From assembly GCF_000953715.1 (NCBI RefSeq), contig NZ_LN824141.1:1114676-1178675 (forward strand): a DNA stretch of 64,000 nt, given 5' to 3'. Within the stretch, counting starts at the first letter, position 1. Each line of letters begins with the position of its first letter. Shown here in pieces: positions 45,864-56,300 of the stretch. This DNA is from Defluviitoga tunisiensis. Its GTDB lineage: Bacteria; Thermotogota; Thermotogae; Petrotogales; Petrotogaceae. The notes under the pieces were generated by a model, which saw only the letters and a program-made list of their open reading frames with translations, was not told the DNA's origin and did not search any database. The position numbers were made by a program, and so were the translations under genes.

Positions 45864-46726
45864 AACAAATAGCTGTTGTCAGTGGAAAAGGCGGAACAGG
45901 GAAAACAACTTTATCAGCCTCCTTAAGTTATCTTTTCAAAAATCCTGTCATGAGTGATTGTGATGTCGATGCTTCCAATTTTCACTTGTTGTTTTCTCCT
46001 TTAGAAATGATAGAAAGCTACGAATATTACGGAGGTAAAAAAGCAAACATAAACTACGAAAAGTGTACTAATTGCGGCATATGTAAGAATAAATGTAGGT
46101 TTGATGCAATTGATTTCAAAGAAGGAAAATACGTCATCAATGAATACGCATGCGAAGGTTGTAAGCTTTGTGTGCTTACCTGCCCTGAAAAAGCTATAAA
46201 ACTATCAGAAAATCTTGCAGGTAATTATTATAAATCAAAGTGTTCAAATGGAATTTTAGTTCATGGTGATTTAAACCCAGGGGAAGAAACTTCCGGAGGA
46301 CTAGTAGCAGAGGTTAGAAAAAAATCCTATTCAGAAGCGGAAAAATCCAAAAAAGATGTTATCATAATAGACGGAGCTCCTGGAATTGGTTGTCCTGCAA
46401 CTTCATCTGTTGCGGGAGTAAATTTAGCAGTTGTGGTTACAGAACCTACTCTTTCAGGATTTCATGACCTCAAAAGAATGGTTGACACATTGAAAAAAAT
46501 GAGGGTTAAATTCGCTGTAGTTATAAATAAATTTGATTTAAACGAATCAGCTAAGTTAGAGGAGTGGTGTTTTTCTGAAAATATAGACCTTTTAGGAAAA
46601 ATCCCGTTTGATGAAATGGTAAATGTGGCAACAAAAGAAGCTAAACCTATAATTTTGTATGAAAATTCAATAGCAGCAAAAGCTATAAAAGATATTTATT
46701 TGAGAATTCTAGATAAATTCTTTTAA
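45860..46726 (+). CDS. MinD/Mrp-family ATPase with inserted ferredoxin domain (second)
   Basis: A 288-residue paralogue of the preceding protein, starting at GTG 45860 and overlapping the upstream stop. The deviant Walker A is VSGKGGTGKTT, the two cluster motifs are CTNCGICKNKC and CEGCKLCVLTC, and IIDGAPGIGCPATSS and VVTEPTLSGFHDLKRM follow. Adjacent pairs of these ATPases are usual in ORP-type loci and probably form a heterodimer. Confidence 0.88.
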   Translation: MKQIAVVSGKGGTGKTTLSASLSYLFKNPVMSDCDVDASNFHLLFSPLEMIESYEYYGGKKANINYEKCTNCGICKNKCRFDAIDFKEGKYVINEYACEGCKLCVLTCPEKAIKLSENLAGNYYKSKCSNGILVHGDLNPGEETSGGLVAEVRKKSYSEAEKSKKDVIIIDGAPGIGCPATSSVAGVNLAVVVTEPTLSGFHDLKRMVDTLKKMRVKFAVVINKFDLNESAKLEEWCFSENIDLLGKIPFDEMVNVATKEAKPIILYENSIAAKAIKDIYLRILDKFF

Positions 46727-46867
46727 AACAAGCGATAAAAACTTTAGAAATTGAGATATTTCAAAAATATCTAAAACTGCAAGACAGTTTTATCAAAACT
46801 TTCCCAGAGGATTAAAAGTGGTCAGGAGTTTTTAAATTTAGTAACAAACGAAGTTAGGAGGCGGAAT

Positions 46868-47194
46868 ATGATAGTAGCGATACCTACAGAAATGGATTCT
46901 TTGAATTCCAAAATTAGTGAAAGATTTGCTCGGACGGCTTATTTCTTAATTTATAATACCAATGATGATTCTTATGAATTTATTTCTCATGAAATGCAGC
47001 AAGAGCATGGAGCAGGAACAAAAATAGTTAACGAATTATCTGTAAGAAATGTAGAAGCTGTAATTTCAAAAAATATAGGTCAAAACGCTCTACAAGCTTT
47101 AAAAGTTGGAAACATAAAAGCTTATATAGCATCGGCTGGAAATGTAAAAGAAAATATTGATTTTTTGAAATCAAAAAAACTGCAAGAATTTTAA
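46868..47194 (+). CDS. NifX/NafY-like small protein (first)
   Basis: A 108-residue protein of the dinitrogenase iron-molybdenum cofactor (NifB/NifX/NafY) fold: MIVAIPTEMDSLNSKISERFARTAYF, then EHGAGTKIV and AVISKNIGQNALQALK. Non-diazotrophic Thermotogota carry several; some relatives bind metal clusters. The start ATG follows AGGAGGCGGAAT. The 141-bp gap before it has no recognised feature. Confidence 0.85.
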   Translation: MIVAIPTEMDSLNSKISERFARTAYFLIYNTNDDSYEFISHEMQQEHGAGTKIVNELSVRNVEAVISKNIGQNALQALKVGNIKAYIASAGNVKENIDFLKSKKLQEF

Positions 47195-47213
47195 AAAAGT
47201 AGGAGGAGATAAA

Positions 47214-47579
47214 ATGAAAATAGCTATTCCCGTAATAGAAAACAACAAAGAAGAATCAAGGATCAGTGAACATTTTGGTCGTGCTCCTTATTTTGCATTT
47301 GTAGAGTTAAAAGATGATAAGACTCACACATTTGAGATAGAAGAAAATCCATTTGAAGATCATTCTCTTGGAGATATTCCAAGATATTTACATGACAAAA
47401 ATGTTGATTTAATTGTGGTGAGAAATATCGGAAAGAAAGCTTTGAATTTTTTTGAGGAATACAATATTAAGGTAATAAGAGGTGTGGAGGGGAATTTAAA
47501 GAAAATAATTCAAATGGCTAAATCTAATGAACTGAAAGATCAAGATTATACAGAAGATTCAAAATGTTGTCACGAATAA
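47214..47579 (+). CDS. NifX/NafY-like small protein (second)
   Basis: A 121-residue paralogue: MKIAIPVIENNKEESRISEHFGRAPYFAFVE, then VDLIVVRNIGKKALNFF. The SEHFGRAPYF signature is closer to the family consensus than in the first copy. The tail ends SKCCHE, a Cys-Cys-His-Glu cluster that could bind a metal. The ATG follows AGGAGGAGATAAA, 19 bp after the first copy. Confidence 0.87.
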   Translation: MKIAIPVIENNKEESRISEHFGRAPYFAFVELKDDKTHTFEIEENPFEDHSLGDIPRYLHDKNVDLIVVRNIGKKALNFFEEYNIKVIRGVEGNLKKIIQMAKSNELKDQDYTEDSKCCHE

Positions 47580-47591
47580 GGAGTTTATCAA

Positions 47592-47990
47592 ATGTGCGCA
47601 AATCATAGAGGTGGACGTGGAAAAGGTGGTAGAGGCAGAGGTAAAGGCCGGTTTTTAGCTAATTATATACTTCTCATCATTGCAGAAGAACCTACTTATG
47701 GTTATGACATTGCAACGAAGTTGGATGAAATGGGAATTGAAAAAATAGAAGGAACTGGTCAAATGGGAAGAATCTATAGGATTCTTTCAGAATTAGAAAG
47801 TTATGGATATATAATACCTAAGTGGGATACTTCAAAGAGTCCTCCTGTGAAAGTATATACAATAACACCTTTGGGTTTAGAGTATTTAAAATACGCAGTT
47901 GAGAGTGTAAAGCAAGAAATAAAAGTGTTGGAAACTTTTATCAGTAAATATGAAGACGTTTTGAAAAAAAATGATTCTGCGGATGAATAA
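47592..47990 (+). CDS. PadR-family transcriptional regulator
   Basis: A 132-residue PadR-type winged helix: LANYILLIIAEEPTYGYDIATKLDEMG, MGRIYRILSELESYGYI, KVYTITPLGLEYL, then a C-terminal helix. The N-terminus carries an extra NHRGGRGKGGRGRGKGR segment rich in Gly, Arg and Lys, similar in composition to the DUF5320-like protein of the same operon. It is the last gene of the operon and likely acts at the palindrome at 44598-44622. Confidence 0.88.
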   Translation: MCANHRGGRGKGGRGRGKGRFLANYILLIIAEEPTYGYDIATKLDEMGIEKIEGTGQMGRIYRILSELESYGYIIPKWDTSKSPPVKVYTITPLGLEYLKYAVESVKQEIKVLETFISKYEDVLKKNDSADE

Positions 47991-48031
47991 AACAATAAAT
48001 GGAGCTAGTTAGACCAGCTCCATTTATTGTT
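47991..48031. terminator. Bidirectional terminator between the ORP-like operon and thrS
   Basis: Perfect 16-bp arms (AACAATAAATGGAGCT / AGCTCCATTTATTGTT) with a 9-nt loop lie between convergent genes, overlapping the end of the padR stop region. Confidence 0.88.
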
Positions 48032-48038
48032 TCTCTAT

Positions 48039-49961
48039 TTAAAAACTTAAATTTAAACTTCTACTTGATATTTCTTCTTTAATTTTATTGATGAAAAGAT
48101 CTCTTGAAATATTTTCTGCAGTATTTCCTTTAATTGTTCGGACATTAATCGTATTAGAATTCATTTCTTTCTCACCAAAAACGATCATATATGGGATTTT
48201 TTTCATTTGTTCATTCCTTATTTTATAACTTACTGTGGAGTCAGAATCATTGACAAATGTTCTAATGTTTTCTTTTTCGAGTTGTCTTGCAAATTCTTTA
48301 GCCTTTTCGTTGAATTTTTCTGAAACCGGAACAACTGATACCTGTATAGGAGCAAGCCAAGTTGGGAATTCTCCTGCAAAGTTTTCTATTAGAATCCCAA
48401 AAAATCTTTCAAGCGATCCGAATATTGCTCTGTGAATCATTACAGGTCTTTCATATTCACCTTTTTCATTCGCATATACCATTTCAAATCTTTCAGGCAT
48501 CTGGAAATCTAGCTGTATGGTAGTACATTGCCATTTTCTTCCTATAGAATCTGTTACATGAAAATCAATCTTAGGTCCATAAAAAGCGCCATCACCTTCG
48601 GCAATTTTATATTTTATCTGTGACTTTTCTAAGGCTAATTTTAGTGCTTGAGTAGCTCTCTCCCATGCTTCAATGTCTCCCATATGATCATCGGGCATAG
48701 TACTTAATATTGCCTCATAATTGAATCCAAACGTTGAATATATTTCATTAGTCAATTCGATTACTTTTATTATTTCTTGTTCCATTTGAGATTTAGTGCA
48801 AAAGATGTGTGCGTCGTCTTGAGTAAAAGCTCTTACTCTAAAAAGTCCATGAAGTGTACCGCTTCTTTCATAACGATGTACTTTCCCAAATTCAAACATT
48901 CTTATAGGTAAATCTTTATAACTTACAAAACTGTTTTTATAGATTAATATGTGTCCTGGACAGTTCATGGGTTTTACCGCCATGGGCATGTCCTCTTTTT
49001 CAGTGAAAAACATATTTTCTTTGTAATGATCCCAGTGTCCAGACTGATGCCAAAGTTTTATATTCATGATTTGTGGAGTTTCTACTTCACTGTAACCGTA
49101 CCGTTTGTGAACTTGTCTTGAGTAATTCATTAATTCATTTAGAATAATTTTCCCATTTGGCAAGATAAAGGGCATCCCTGGAGCCATTTCTGGTTGGAGC
49201 ATAAATAGATTTAGTTGAGGTCCTAATTTTCTATGATCTCGTCTTTTAGCCTCTTCTAACATATTTAGATAATCATCGAGATCTTTCTTTTTTGCAAAAG
49301 CAGTTCCATATATTCGTTGTAACATTTTATTTTTTTCATCACCACGCCAGTAAGCCCCCGAAACTGATAACAGTTTAAAATGTTTAACATATCCAGTAGA
49401 AGGGAGATGTGGTCCTCTACACAAATCTATAAAATCACCTTGAATATATACCGATACTTCATCATCGTCTATATCATCTAGTAGCTCAAGCTTATATGGT
49501 TGATCTTTAAATATTTCTTTAGCTTGAGCTTTTGATATTTCTTTTCTGATTATTGTTATATCTTGATCAATTATTTTTTTCATTTCTTCTTCGATTTTTG
49601 GGAAATCTTCTTCTGATATGTTGTATCCTTCTATATCAAAATCATAGTAAAAACCATCTTCTATGACAGGGCCTATAGCAAGCTTAACTTTTTCTTTACC
49701 AAAAACATGAATAACAGCTTGCGCCATAATATGCGACATGGTATGTCTATAAATATTAGGAGCTTTATCGTCCTCTAGCGTAATTAATTTGACTGTAGCA
49801 TCTTGAGTTATGGAATAGTTTAAGTCAACCAGTTGTCCGTTAACTTCTGCGGCAATGGAATTCTTGTATAATCTTTGGGATATATCTTTTGCAATATCAG
49901 CCGGTGAAACACCCTCTTCATATTCTTTCGTCGAACCATCCGGAAAGGTTATCTTAATCAT
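48039..49961 (-). CDS. thrS: Threonyl-tRNA synthetase
   Basis: A 640-residue class II synthetase with the full bacterial architecture: TGS domain ([11 protein letters not shown]), editing domain ([12 protein letters not shown], and [12 protein letters not shown]), and the catalytic core ([66 protein letters not shown]). The C-terminal anticodon domain begins near [10 protein letters not shown]. It is essential for charging tRNA-Thr. The short upstream gap has no T-box. It follows prfA on the minus strand. Confidence 0.98.
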   Translation of the reverse strand: MIKITFPDGSTKEYEEGVSPADIAKDISQRLYKNSIAAEVNGQLVDLNYSITQDATVKLITLEDDKAPNIYRHTMSHIMAQAVIHVFGKEKVKLAIGPVIEDGFYYDFDIEGYNISEEDFPKIEEEMKKIIDQDITIIRKEISKAQAKEIFKDQPYKLELLDDIDDDEVSVYIQGDFIDLCRGPHLPSTGYVKHFKLLSVSGAYWRGDEKNKMLQRIYGTAFAKKKDLDDYLNMLEEAKRRDHRKLGPQLNLFMLQPEMAPGMPFILPNGKIILNELMNYSRQVHKRYGYSEVETPQIMNIKLWHQSGHWDHYKENMFFTEKEDMPMAVKPMNCPGHILIYKNSFVSYKDLPIRMFEFGKVHRYERSGTLHGLFRVRAFTQDDAHIFCTKSQMEQEIIKVIELTNEIYSTFGFNYEAILSTMPDDHMGDIEAWERATQALKLALEKSQIKYKIAEGDGAFYGPKIDFHVTDSIGRKWQCTTIQLDFQMPERFEMVYANEKGEYERPVMIHRAIFGSLERFFGILIENFAGEFPTWLAPIQVSVVPVSEKFNEKAKEFARQLEKENIRTFVNDSDSTVSYKIRNEQMKKIPYMIVFGEKEMNSNTINVRTIKGNTAENISRDLFINKIKEEISSRSLNLSF

Positions 49962-49984
49962 TAGACCACCTCTTATTTCATATT

Positions 49985-51076
49985 TTATATTGTAAGAGTT
50001 TCAATTTTTTCTTTTAGATCGTATTCTATAAGTTTATCGATGATTTCATCTAAATCTCCATCTAGTATCTCATTTATTCTATAAGTAGTATATTGTATCC
50101 TATGATCTGTTACCCTGTTTTGTGGAAAATTATATGTTCTAATCTTTTCACTTCTTTCTGCAGTGCCAATTTGAGATTTTCTTTCTTTAATTATTTTCGA
50201 TTGTTGCTCTTGAAGTTTAATTTCAAATAATTTTGCCTTTAAAATGTTTAAGGCTTTTTCTTTATTCTGATGTTGAGATCTTTCTTTTTGGCAGGTAACG
50301 ACTATTCCTGTTGGAAGATGAGTTATTCTAACCGCAGAGTCAGTTTTGTTTACATGTTGTCCGCCTGCGCCGCTTGCTCTATATGTATCTATCTTAAGTT
50401 CATCCTCACTTATGTGAACATCTATGTCTGTTGGTTCAGGAAGCACAGCAACTGTAGCTGTAGAGGTATGTATTCTTCCTGAAGCTTCAGTTTGCGGAAC
50501 TCTTTGTACTCTATGAACACCGCTTTCGTATTTTAATCTTCTATATACACCCTTTCCATTGATTCTTAAGATTGCAGTTTTTATTCCTCCGAGTTCATTT
50601 TCGTTAATATCCAATATCTCATGTTTCCAATTTTTTCTTTCTGCATATCTTAAATACATTCTCATTAGATCAGCAGCAAAAAGTGCAGCCTCATCTCCTC
50701 CAGTTCCAGCACGTATCTCCATTATAATATTTCTCTCATCGTATTCATCAGGAGGTACTAATCGTTCAGTAATATTCTTTTCAAGCGTTTCTTTTTTTGT
50801 TTCTAACTCATTTAAAAGAGATAAATATTCTTCTTCTGGCACATCTCCAGCATTATACATTTCATGTAGCGCATCTATATCTTCGAGGGTAGATTCATAA
50901 TTGTTAAACAGTTCATTTAATTCAGAAAATCTAGCGTGTTCTTGACCTAGCTCTTTAAGTTTTTCTAGATCGCTAGTTATATTCGGATCACTTAATTTAA
51001 TTTCTAATTCTTGTAATTTCTTTTCTACTTCTTCTTTAAATTCCAGTATATTCAAAAAGACGGTGTTTTTAAACAC
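49985..51076 (-). CDS. prfA: Peptide chain release factor 1
   Basis: A 363-residue class I release factor. The catalytic GGQ is in [16 protein letters not shown], and the codon-recognition loop has the RF1-type P-x-T motif ([15 protein letters not shown]) rather than the SPF of RF2, so it reads UAA/UAG. The start is GTG (51076) behind AAGGAGGAAG; the start region GTGTTTAAAAACAC is itself a small palindrome that could modulate initiation. The start is 3 bp from the SD core, rather close. Confidence 0.95.
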   Translation of the reverse strand: MFKNTVFLNILEFKEEVEKKLQELEIKLSDPNITSDLEKLKELGQEHARFSELNELFNNYESTLEDIDALHEMYNAGDVPEEEYLSLLNELETKKETLEKNITERLVPPDEYDERNIIMEIRAGTGGDEAALFAADLMRMYLRYAERKNWKHEILDINENELGGIKTAILRINGKGVYRRLKYESGVHRVQRVPQTEASGRIHTSTATVAVLPEPTDIDVHISEDELKIDTYRASGAGGQHVNKTDSAVRITHLPTGIVVTCQKERSQHQNKEKALNILKAKLFEIKLQEQQSKIIKERKSQIGTAERSEKIRTYNFPQNRVTDHRIQYTTYRINEILDGDLDEIIDKLIEYDLKEKIETLTI

Positions 51077-51187
51077 CTTCCTCCTTTCATAATAAAGTAT
51101 TTACTCACTTTAAAAATTTCATATTCTTATTATATGTATGTTTTAGAATTGATATTTTCAGAAAATCTTGATTTTTTTAACTTTTTT

Positions 51188-51345
51188 GGTACTTGTACCA
51201 AGGTAGCGGGAAGGGCTCCGCCCTGGACCCGTTATAAATTCAAAAACAGTAATTAACAATTACAACTTTTTGGTACTTGCACCAAGGTAGTGGGAAGGGC
51301 TCTGCCCTGAACCCGTTATAAATTCAAAAACAGTAATCAAGATTT
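51188..51345. repeat. Dispersed repeat, two tandem 84-bp units
   Basis: Units begin GGTACTTG at 51188 and 51272 (period 84). Each contains ACTTGTACCAAGGTAG or a near copy, the AGGGCTCCGCCCT hairpin core (CTCTG in the second), ACCCGTTATAAATTCAAAA and an ACAGTAATTAACAATTACAA tail. They fill most of the 280-bp gap between degV and prfA. They belong to the same family as 26115-26535. Confidence 0.85.
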
Positions 51346-51356
51346 TAATGTTTATT

Positions 51357-52232
51357 TTATTCTGTTACAAACCCAATACCAATAGCTCCTGGACCCGAAT
51401 GAGCGCCAATTACAGACTCTAGAACTCCAGAATATATTTTACCTTTGTAATTTAACTTTTCTTTTAATTTTGTGATAAGGTATTCTTGATCTTCTTCAAA
51501 TAAAGCACTTCGTGTGCAAATAATTGTCTTTGTTGGATCTTTGATCCTTTCAACGGCAATGTCTACCATAGAATCCAAAGCTTTTTTTCGTGTACGAGAT
51601 ATTTTAATGGGTTTAACTACCCCATTTACGAATTCACTTATAGGATTAATTTTTAGCAGTATACCTAGAAACTTTGCCGCTTCACCAATTCTTCCTCCTG
51701 CTTCCATATATTTTAACGTTTTTACACTGAATAATGTATGTGTTTTAGAAATAAGATCTTTTGCGGTATCGTATAGTTGTTCAAGTGTGTGCTTACCTTT
51801 TTCAATAAGCTGTGCCAACTTTATTTCCATTGCAGATTGACCACAGGTACACGTCCTTGTATCAAAAAGTTTAACGTTGCAATTTGGATAATCTTTTAAG
51901 AATAAATCTTTTGCTAGATTAGCGTTGTTAAAGCTTGCTGATAAATCACTTGACATTGTGGTTATTAAGATATTATTGTATCCTTTTTTGACTTTTTCAG
52001 AAAGAACATTATACCAATCTTCTGGATTTGGTGCAGAAGTTTTTGGCAATAAGTTAGGGTCTGAATGCATTTTTTTGTAAAGTTCTTCATCGGTTATGTC
52101 TTTTCCTTGAACTAGATATTTTTTACCATCTAGGGTTATATAAAAAGGTACAATAGAAATATCATATTTCGTTAATATTTCTTTTGGAAGGTATCCACCA
52201 GAATCTGCTACTAGACAAATGTTATTTTTCAT
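51357..52232 (-). CDS. DegV-family fatty-acid-binding protein
   Basis: A 291-residue DegV protein: CLVADSGGYLPKEIL, IVPFYITLDGKKYL, LPKTSAPNPEDWYNVL, TTMSSDLSASFNNA, MEAGGRIGEAAKFLGILLKINPI and a C-terminal IGAHSGPGAIGIGFV. Family members bind fatty acids; FakB relatives deliver them to a DhaK-like kinase. No kinase gene is adjacent, so a role in exogenous fatty-acid use is only inferred. The ATG follows GAGGAGAAAAA. Confidence 0.92.
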   Translation of the reverse strand: MKNNICLVADSGGYLPKEILTKYDISIVPFYITLDGKKYLVQGKDITDEELYKKMHSDPNLLPKTSAPNPEDWYNVLSEKVKKGYNNILITTMSSDLSASFNNANLAKDLFLKDYPNCNVKLFDTRTCTCGQSAMEIKLAQLIEKGKHTLEQLYDTAKDLISKTHTLFSVKTLKYMEAGGRIGEAAKFLGILLKINPISEFVNGVVKPIKISRTRKKALDSMVDIAVERIKDPTKTIICTRSALFEEDQEYLITKLKEKLNYKGKIYSGVLESVIGAHSGPGAIGIGFVTE

Positions 52233-52346
52233 TTTTTCTCCTCATTTCATAATAATAACTAAATTAAGGTATCTTGAGTATATTTTAACATATAATTGTT
52301 GTTAAATTGATGATATTTGTTAATATTTACTATTTTAGTAATAATT

Positions 52347-52374
52347 AAAAAAGCAGGCGTAACGCCTGCTTTTT
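52347..52374 (-). terminator. Intrinsic terminator after the chemoreceptor gene
   Basis: AAAAAGCAGGCGT and ACGCCTGCTTTTT form a near-perfect stem with T-run, 15 bp beyond the stop of the minus-strand chemoreceptor gene. Confidence 0.88.
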
Positions 52375-52388
52375 AGATTTGAAACTAA

Positions 52389-54389
52389 TTATATTTTAAA
52401 CTTTTTCACTTGATGAACTAATTTATCTGCAATCTGAGAAAGTTCTTCGCTTGCACTACTTACTTGCAATGTCGCATTAGCTTGTTGTCTAACCGCTGAG
52501 GTCATCTCTTCTACCTGTTGAGCTATTTCTGTTACAGATTTGGCTGCTGAATCCATAGCACTACTCATTTCTTCTGCTGCAGCACTCATTTCTTCAGAAC
52601 CAGCTGCCAAACTTTCAATCATACTGCTTATTTCATTTACTTCTTTTAATATATTAAATATTTCGTTTTTGATAATAGACGACTGTTCAACAGTTTTTTC
52701 TACTTGTTTAGATGCATCAATCGTTTCTGATCTGGCTTTTTCTGTACCGCTTTGTACTTGATTTAATATGGAAGCAATTTTATCTGTGGCCTTTTTGCTA
52801 TCTTCTGCAAGTTTTCTTATTTCATCAGCGACAACTGCAAATCCCTTTCCAGCTTCTCCAGCTCTTGCAGCCTCAATTGCTGCATTTAGAGCTAATAGAT
52901 TTGTTTGTTCTGCAATTGAGTTAATTGTTTCAACAATAGACCAGATATTTTTAGCGTTATTTGATAATTCAAGAACAACCTTTTCAGTTTTTCCTGCGCT
53001 TGCCTTGGTTTGTTCGATCATATTAACAATATTGTTAACAGCCAAGTTACCCCGATCCGCAGCTTCTTTTACACGACTTGCTTTTTCGGTTAGTTCTTGA
53101 GCAGATCTTGAAACATTTTGCGCACTGGATGCCACTTCTTGTATGCCAGATGTAGCTTCTTCTATAGAAGCAGAAACGTTTTGAACGTTTTTATTTACAT
53201 TTTCCATCTGTGCAGAGAGTTCTTCGCTAGTAGCGCTCATTTCTTCTGCAGAACTTGCCAATTCTTGAGCAGTTGTATCTACTTGTTCTGAGTAACTAAC
53301 TATCTGGGTAAATGAGTTTCTTAAATTATCTCCCATTTGTTGTAAGGCTTTAGCCATAGTTACTACTTCATCTTTTCCTTTTGCCTCAAACTTAACAGTT
53401 AAATCTCCTTGGCCAAACTCTTGTGCAGATTGAGCCAGTTGACTGATTGGTTTTGAAATACTTATACTCAGGAAAAATATAATTCCAATAGCAAAAGCAA
53501 TTATTATAGCGATTACTATAAGAATTTGTCCTAATAATTTGTTAACTGAAGATTTTAAATCTTTTTCAGCAATAATTGCTGCAAAGGACCATCCTGTTGT
53601 TGAGGGTATAGGTGAAAAGAATACATTTTTAATTTCTCCTGTAGGTTCTTTATATTGTCCATAACCTGATTCTTTAGATATCATTTTTTTACCTATTTTG
53701 TCAAGATCTTGATAGTTGTCTTTTGATGATTGAAGGAGATTTAAATTCATTACAATGGATTTATCCGGATGAGCTATAACCATACCTGTTGAATCTACAA
53801 TAAAGGCATATCCAGATTTTCCAATATCTATATCTGAAACAAAGTTTGTTAGTGTATCAAGAAGTACCGTAGCTCCAAAGACACCGATATTCTTATTATT
53901 ATCTTTTACTGGAACAGTAATCACAAAAACGTTCTTCCCTGAAGCTTTTGAGACTAAGACATCACTTATAGAATACTTTTTGTTATTTTTCATGATATCT
54001 ATGAAATATTGTCTGTCTGCTAAATTTGAAACAGACCCAAGGGTATTGGGACTGGTTCCATCTGAGTAGGCAATAAAAAACATTTCATAATCTGGCCTTT
54101 CTTTGAGTCTGGGTGGAAGGTATTCTTCCATTAATGAAGTCCAGTCTTTGGTTTGAAAAGCTGTTTTTACTGCATTTGTGTCTGCCAAAAGTTGAACCTC
54201 TTTTAACAATCCTTTAAGCCATTCGTCCACAGTTTTTGTTCCTATTTTTTCAATTTCAATGGTTAAATTAGTAACTTCCTGACTTACAACTGAGTTGATC
54301 TGCACGTATAGTACCGAAGCTAGAATTACTAATAGGGCTATAATTGGTACTAAAATCAAAACGAGCATCTTTGTTCTTAATGTTTTCAT
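52389..54389 (-). CDS. Methyl-accepting chemotaxis protein with double Cache sensor
   Basis: About 666 residues from ATG 54389, behind GAGGGGTGCTAATCGAT. TM1 is [22 protein letters not shown] ~240-residue extracytoplasmic dCache domain follows ([43 protein letters not shown]), then TM2 ([19 protein letters not shown]), HAMP ([23 protein letters not shown]) and the signalling hairpin with tip [21 protein letters not shown]. Cache ligands are typically amino or organic acids. Unlike the receptor at 992-3076 this is a conventional transmembrane receptor. Confidence 0.95.
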   Translation of the reverse strand: MKTLRTKMLVLILVPIIALLVILASVLYVQINSVVSQEVTNLTIEIEKIGTKTVDEWLKGLLKEVQLLADTNAVKTAFQTKDWTSLMEEYLPPRLKERPDYEMFFIAYSDGTSPNTLGSVSNLADRQYFIDIMKNNKKYSISDVLVSKASGKNVFVITVPVKDNNKNIGVFGATVLLDTLTNFVSDIDIGKSGYAFIVDSTGMVIAHPDKSIVMNLNLLQSSKDNYQDLDKIGKKMISKESGYGQYKEPTGEIKNVFFSPIPSTTGWSFAAIIAEKDLKSSVNKLLGQILIVIAIIIAFAIGIIFFLSISISKPISQLAQSAQEFGQGDLTVKFEAKGKDEVVTMAKALQQMGDNLRNSFTQIVSYSEQVDTTAQELASSAEEMSATSEELSAQMENVNKNVQNVSASIEEATSGIQEVASSAQNVSRSAQELTEKASRVKEAADRGNLAVNNIVNMIEQTKASAGKTEKVVLELSNNAKNIWSIVETINSIAEQTNLLALNAAIEAARAGEAGKGFAVVADEIRKLAEDSKKATDKIASILNQVQSGTEKARSETIDASKQVEKTVEQSSIIKNEIFNILKEVNEISSMIESLAAGSEEMSAAAEEMSSAMDSAAKSVTEIAQQVEEMTSAVRQQANATLQVSSASEELSQIADKLVHQVKKFKI

Positions 54390-54446
54390 ATCGATTAGCA
54401 CCCCTCAACTTAATAAAATTTAATGTTTTAAATACTACTTTTAACT

Positions 54447-54935
54447 TTAAGGATTATTTTTTCTAAAAATACCTTTATATATCCCAGGAACTGAGTTTTC
54501 TATGGGAATTGCATTTACAACCTTTTCATAAAATTTTACTGGTCCAGCACTTCCAATTATTGCATATGCATAACCAATATCCCACATCCCTTTTAAGCTT
54601 ATTAGTAGAAGGGCTTTTCCTATGTCTTTTCCCCTGTAATTTTCATCTACCCCCATAGGCCCAAAAAAATCTTTACAAGTAGTATCATAACAAGCAAAAC
54701 CTACAATTTGATTTTTAGCTGTATCTATGGCAATAAAACAACTTATAGGTGAACGTGAAAATGCAATATCACTTTCGCTTGCCCAATAATCTCCAAATTT
54801 TTCTTGAATCCATCCAACAACATAGTTTTTTTCAGGTGCTTTAGCCCTTCTCACAGAGATATTCTCTTTTTCAAGGTTGTCAAAAAGTGTTTTATCATAC
54901 GGTAATTCGTAAAGTTTTACAAGCATATCAGGCAT
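54447..54935 (-). CDS. GNAT-family N-acetyltransferase
   Basis: About 162 residues from ATG 54935, chosen for the AAAAAGGAGAATATA site before it. The GNAT acetyl-CoA loop is VDENYRGKDIGKALLLISL, preceded by the beta strand IVGFACYDTTCKDFFGPMGV. The substrate cannot be told from sequence. It is a single gene between the chemoreceptor and the chitin operon. Confidence 0.85.
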   Translation of the reverse strand: MPDMLVKLYELPYDKTLFDNLEKENISVRRAKAPEKNYVVGWIQEKFGDYWASESDIAFSRSPISCFIAIDTAKNQIVGFACYDTTCKDFFGPMGVDENYRGKDIGKALLLISLKGMWDIGYAYAIIGSAGPVKFYEKVVNAIPIENSVPGIYKGIFRKNNP

Positions 54936-55052
54936 ATTATATTCTCCTTTTTGTAAAAAAATCTGCGCTAATTTTTTCACAATATTACCATATCATTATT
55001 TCAAAATTATAAAAGATAAATTATTAATTAAAATAATCATTAAAATAAAAAA

Positions 55053-55076
55053 TTGGCTTCCTTAAAAGGAAGCCAA
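55053..55076 (-). terminator. Terminator of the chitin-oligosaccharide operon
   Basis: TTGGCTTCCTT and AAGGAAGCCAA form a perfect 11-bp stem 30 bp past the GH18 stop; on the minus strand it is followed by TTTTTTATTT. Confidence 0.88.
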
Positions 55077-55106
55077 AAGCAGGAATAATATAATATTAAG
55101 AAAATG

Positions 55107-56294
55107 TTACTTCTTCAGAGTTTCATAAGCAGAGTTTAAAAGATCGTTTTCTATATCATCTACGTATTCCCAATACATTATTCCACCTAAATCCATTTCT
55201 TTAACGTACCTAGCTTTTTCAGCTACTGATTGTGGGTCTTCATAGGTTATAAATGTTTCTCCATCATATAAATAAGGAACTTTTGCATCATCATCCCAGA
55301 ATCTTTTGAAATTATTCTTATTTACATAATATTGTTTGAGGATAGTGTATGGAATGGAGCCACCTGGCCATATAGTATCTTGATATTTTTGAAATAATCC
55401 GTCGCCATTTTCACCGGGTTGTGCACCGTGGAATTCTCTTCCATAAGCTGGGAATCCCAAAACTAACTTTTCAGCAGGTATACCTCTATTAATAAATCTT
55501 TTAATTGCTGCGTCAGAAGATAATCCCCAATGAGCGACAGGATCTTGAGGGTTTATATATAGATTTGAATGGTGAGCAGTATTTTCGCTCCATGGTCCCT
55601 GATAATCATATCCCATAACATTAATTGAATTTACTAATGGTACAACTTCTTCCCATTCTATTACATCTAAAAACCATCCAGAGACATTGGTACAGAACGA
55701 GATTTCCTTATCTTCTCCTAATTTTTTTCTAAGTAGTTTAATGACTTCTGTAAAATTTTCTTTATCTTCCTTTCGAGCTTCTATTGTTCCTCCTCCACCA
55801 TCTACAGGATATTCCCAATCAATATCTATGCCATCTAAATTATATTTTTTTAGATATTCTACGACGCTGTCAACAAAAATTTCACGTGTAGCTTTGGTTG
55901 CCGCCATATCTGAAAATCCGTCAGCTCCCCAACCTCCAACAGCAACAATTATTTTTAAATCAGGATACTTTTTCTGTACCCTTCTTACCTCTTCCCAGAT
56001 ACTATCAATAATAGTTTGAGAAGATACAGTATCTGGGACTCCAGGTATTCTTACATCGTGGTTTGATATTTTAAATTCGTTGTTAATTCGGGCAAAAGCT
56101 AAATATAAGTGGGTTAACTTGTCTCCTTGAATATCTTCCGCAATCCAATCTTTTCCCACCCAACAGGGCAAGTACGCAATGATTTTGTAATCTTTGTCTT
56201 CCAATGTTATGTTCTCCTTTGTATTGCTAAGATTCTCAGAAAAGCTTAATAAACTTACTGCTAACACCATTAAAATAATCCATATTTTTTTCAT
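55107..56294 (-). CDS. Secreted GH18 chitinase-like glycosidase
   Basis: A 395-residue family 18 protein with a signal peptide (KKIWIILMVLAVSLLSFS). The catalytic DxxDxDxE motif is complete (Asp154, Asp157, Asp159, Glu161 in LDGIDIDWEYP). Other GH18 marks are KIIVAVGGWG, SINVMGYDYQGPW (product-binding Tyr) and GGIMYWEYVDD. It should cut chitin or chito-oligosaccharides at the surface. It lies 6 bp after the MalG-type permease and ends the operon, so uptake and cleavage are co-expressed. Confidence 0.92.
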   Translation of the reverse strand: MKKIWIILMVLAVSLLSFSENLSNTKENITLEDKDYKIIAYLPCWVGKDWIAEDIQGDKLTHLYLAFARINNEFKISNHDVRIPGVPDTVSSQTIIDSIWEEVRRVQKKYPDLKIIVAVGGWGADGFSDMAATKATREIFVDSVVEYLKKYNLDGIDIDWEYPVDGGGGTIEARKEDKENFTEVIKLLRKKLGEDKEISFCTNVSGWFLDVIEWEEVVPLVNSINVMGYDYQGPWSENTAHHSNLYINPQDPVAHWGLSSDAAIKRFINRGIPAEKLVLGFPAYGREFHGAQPGENGDGLFQKYQDTIWPGGSIPYTILKQYYVNKNNFKRFWDDDAKVPYLYDGETFITYEDPQSVAEKARYVKEMDLGGIMYWEYVDDIENDLLNSAYETLKK

Positions 56295-56300
56295 TTTTTC

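Noticed and set aside
49962-51100. Possible T-box or riboswitch upstream of thrS or prfA
   Set aside because: Only 23 bp separate thrS from prfA, and no specifier-loop or T-box sequence is visible upstream of prfA.
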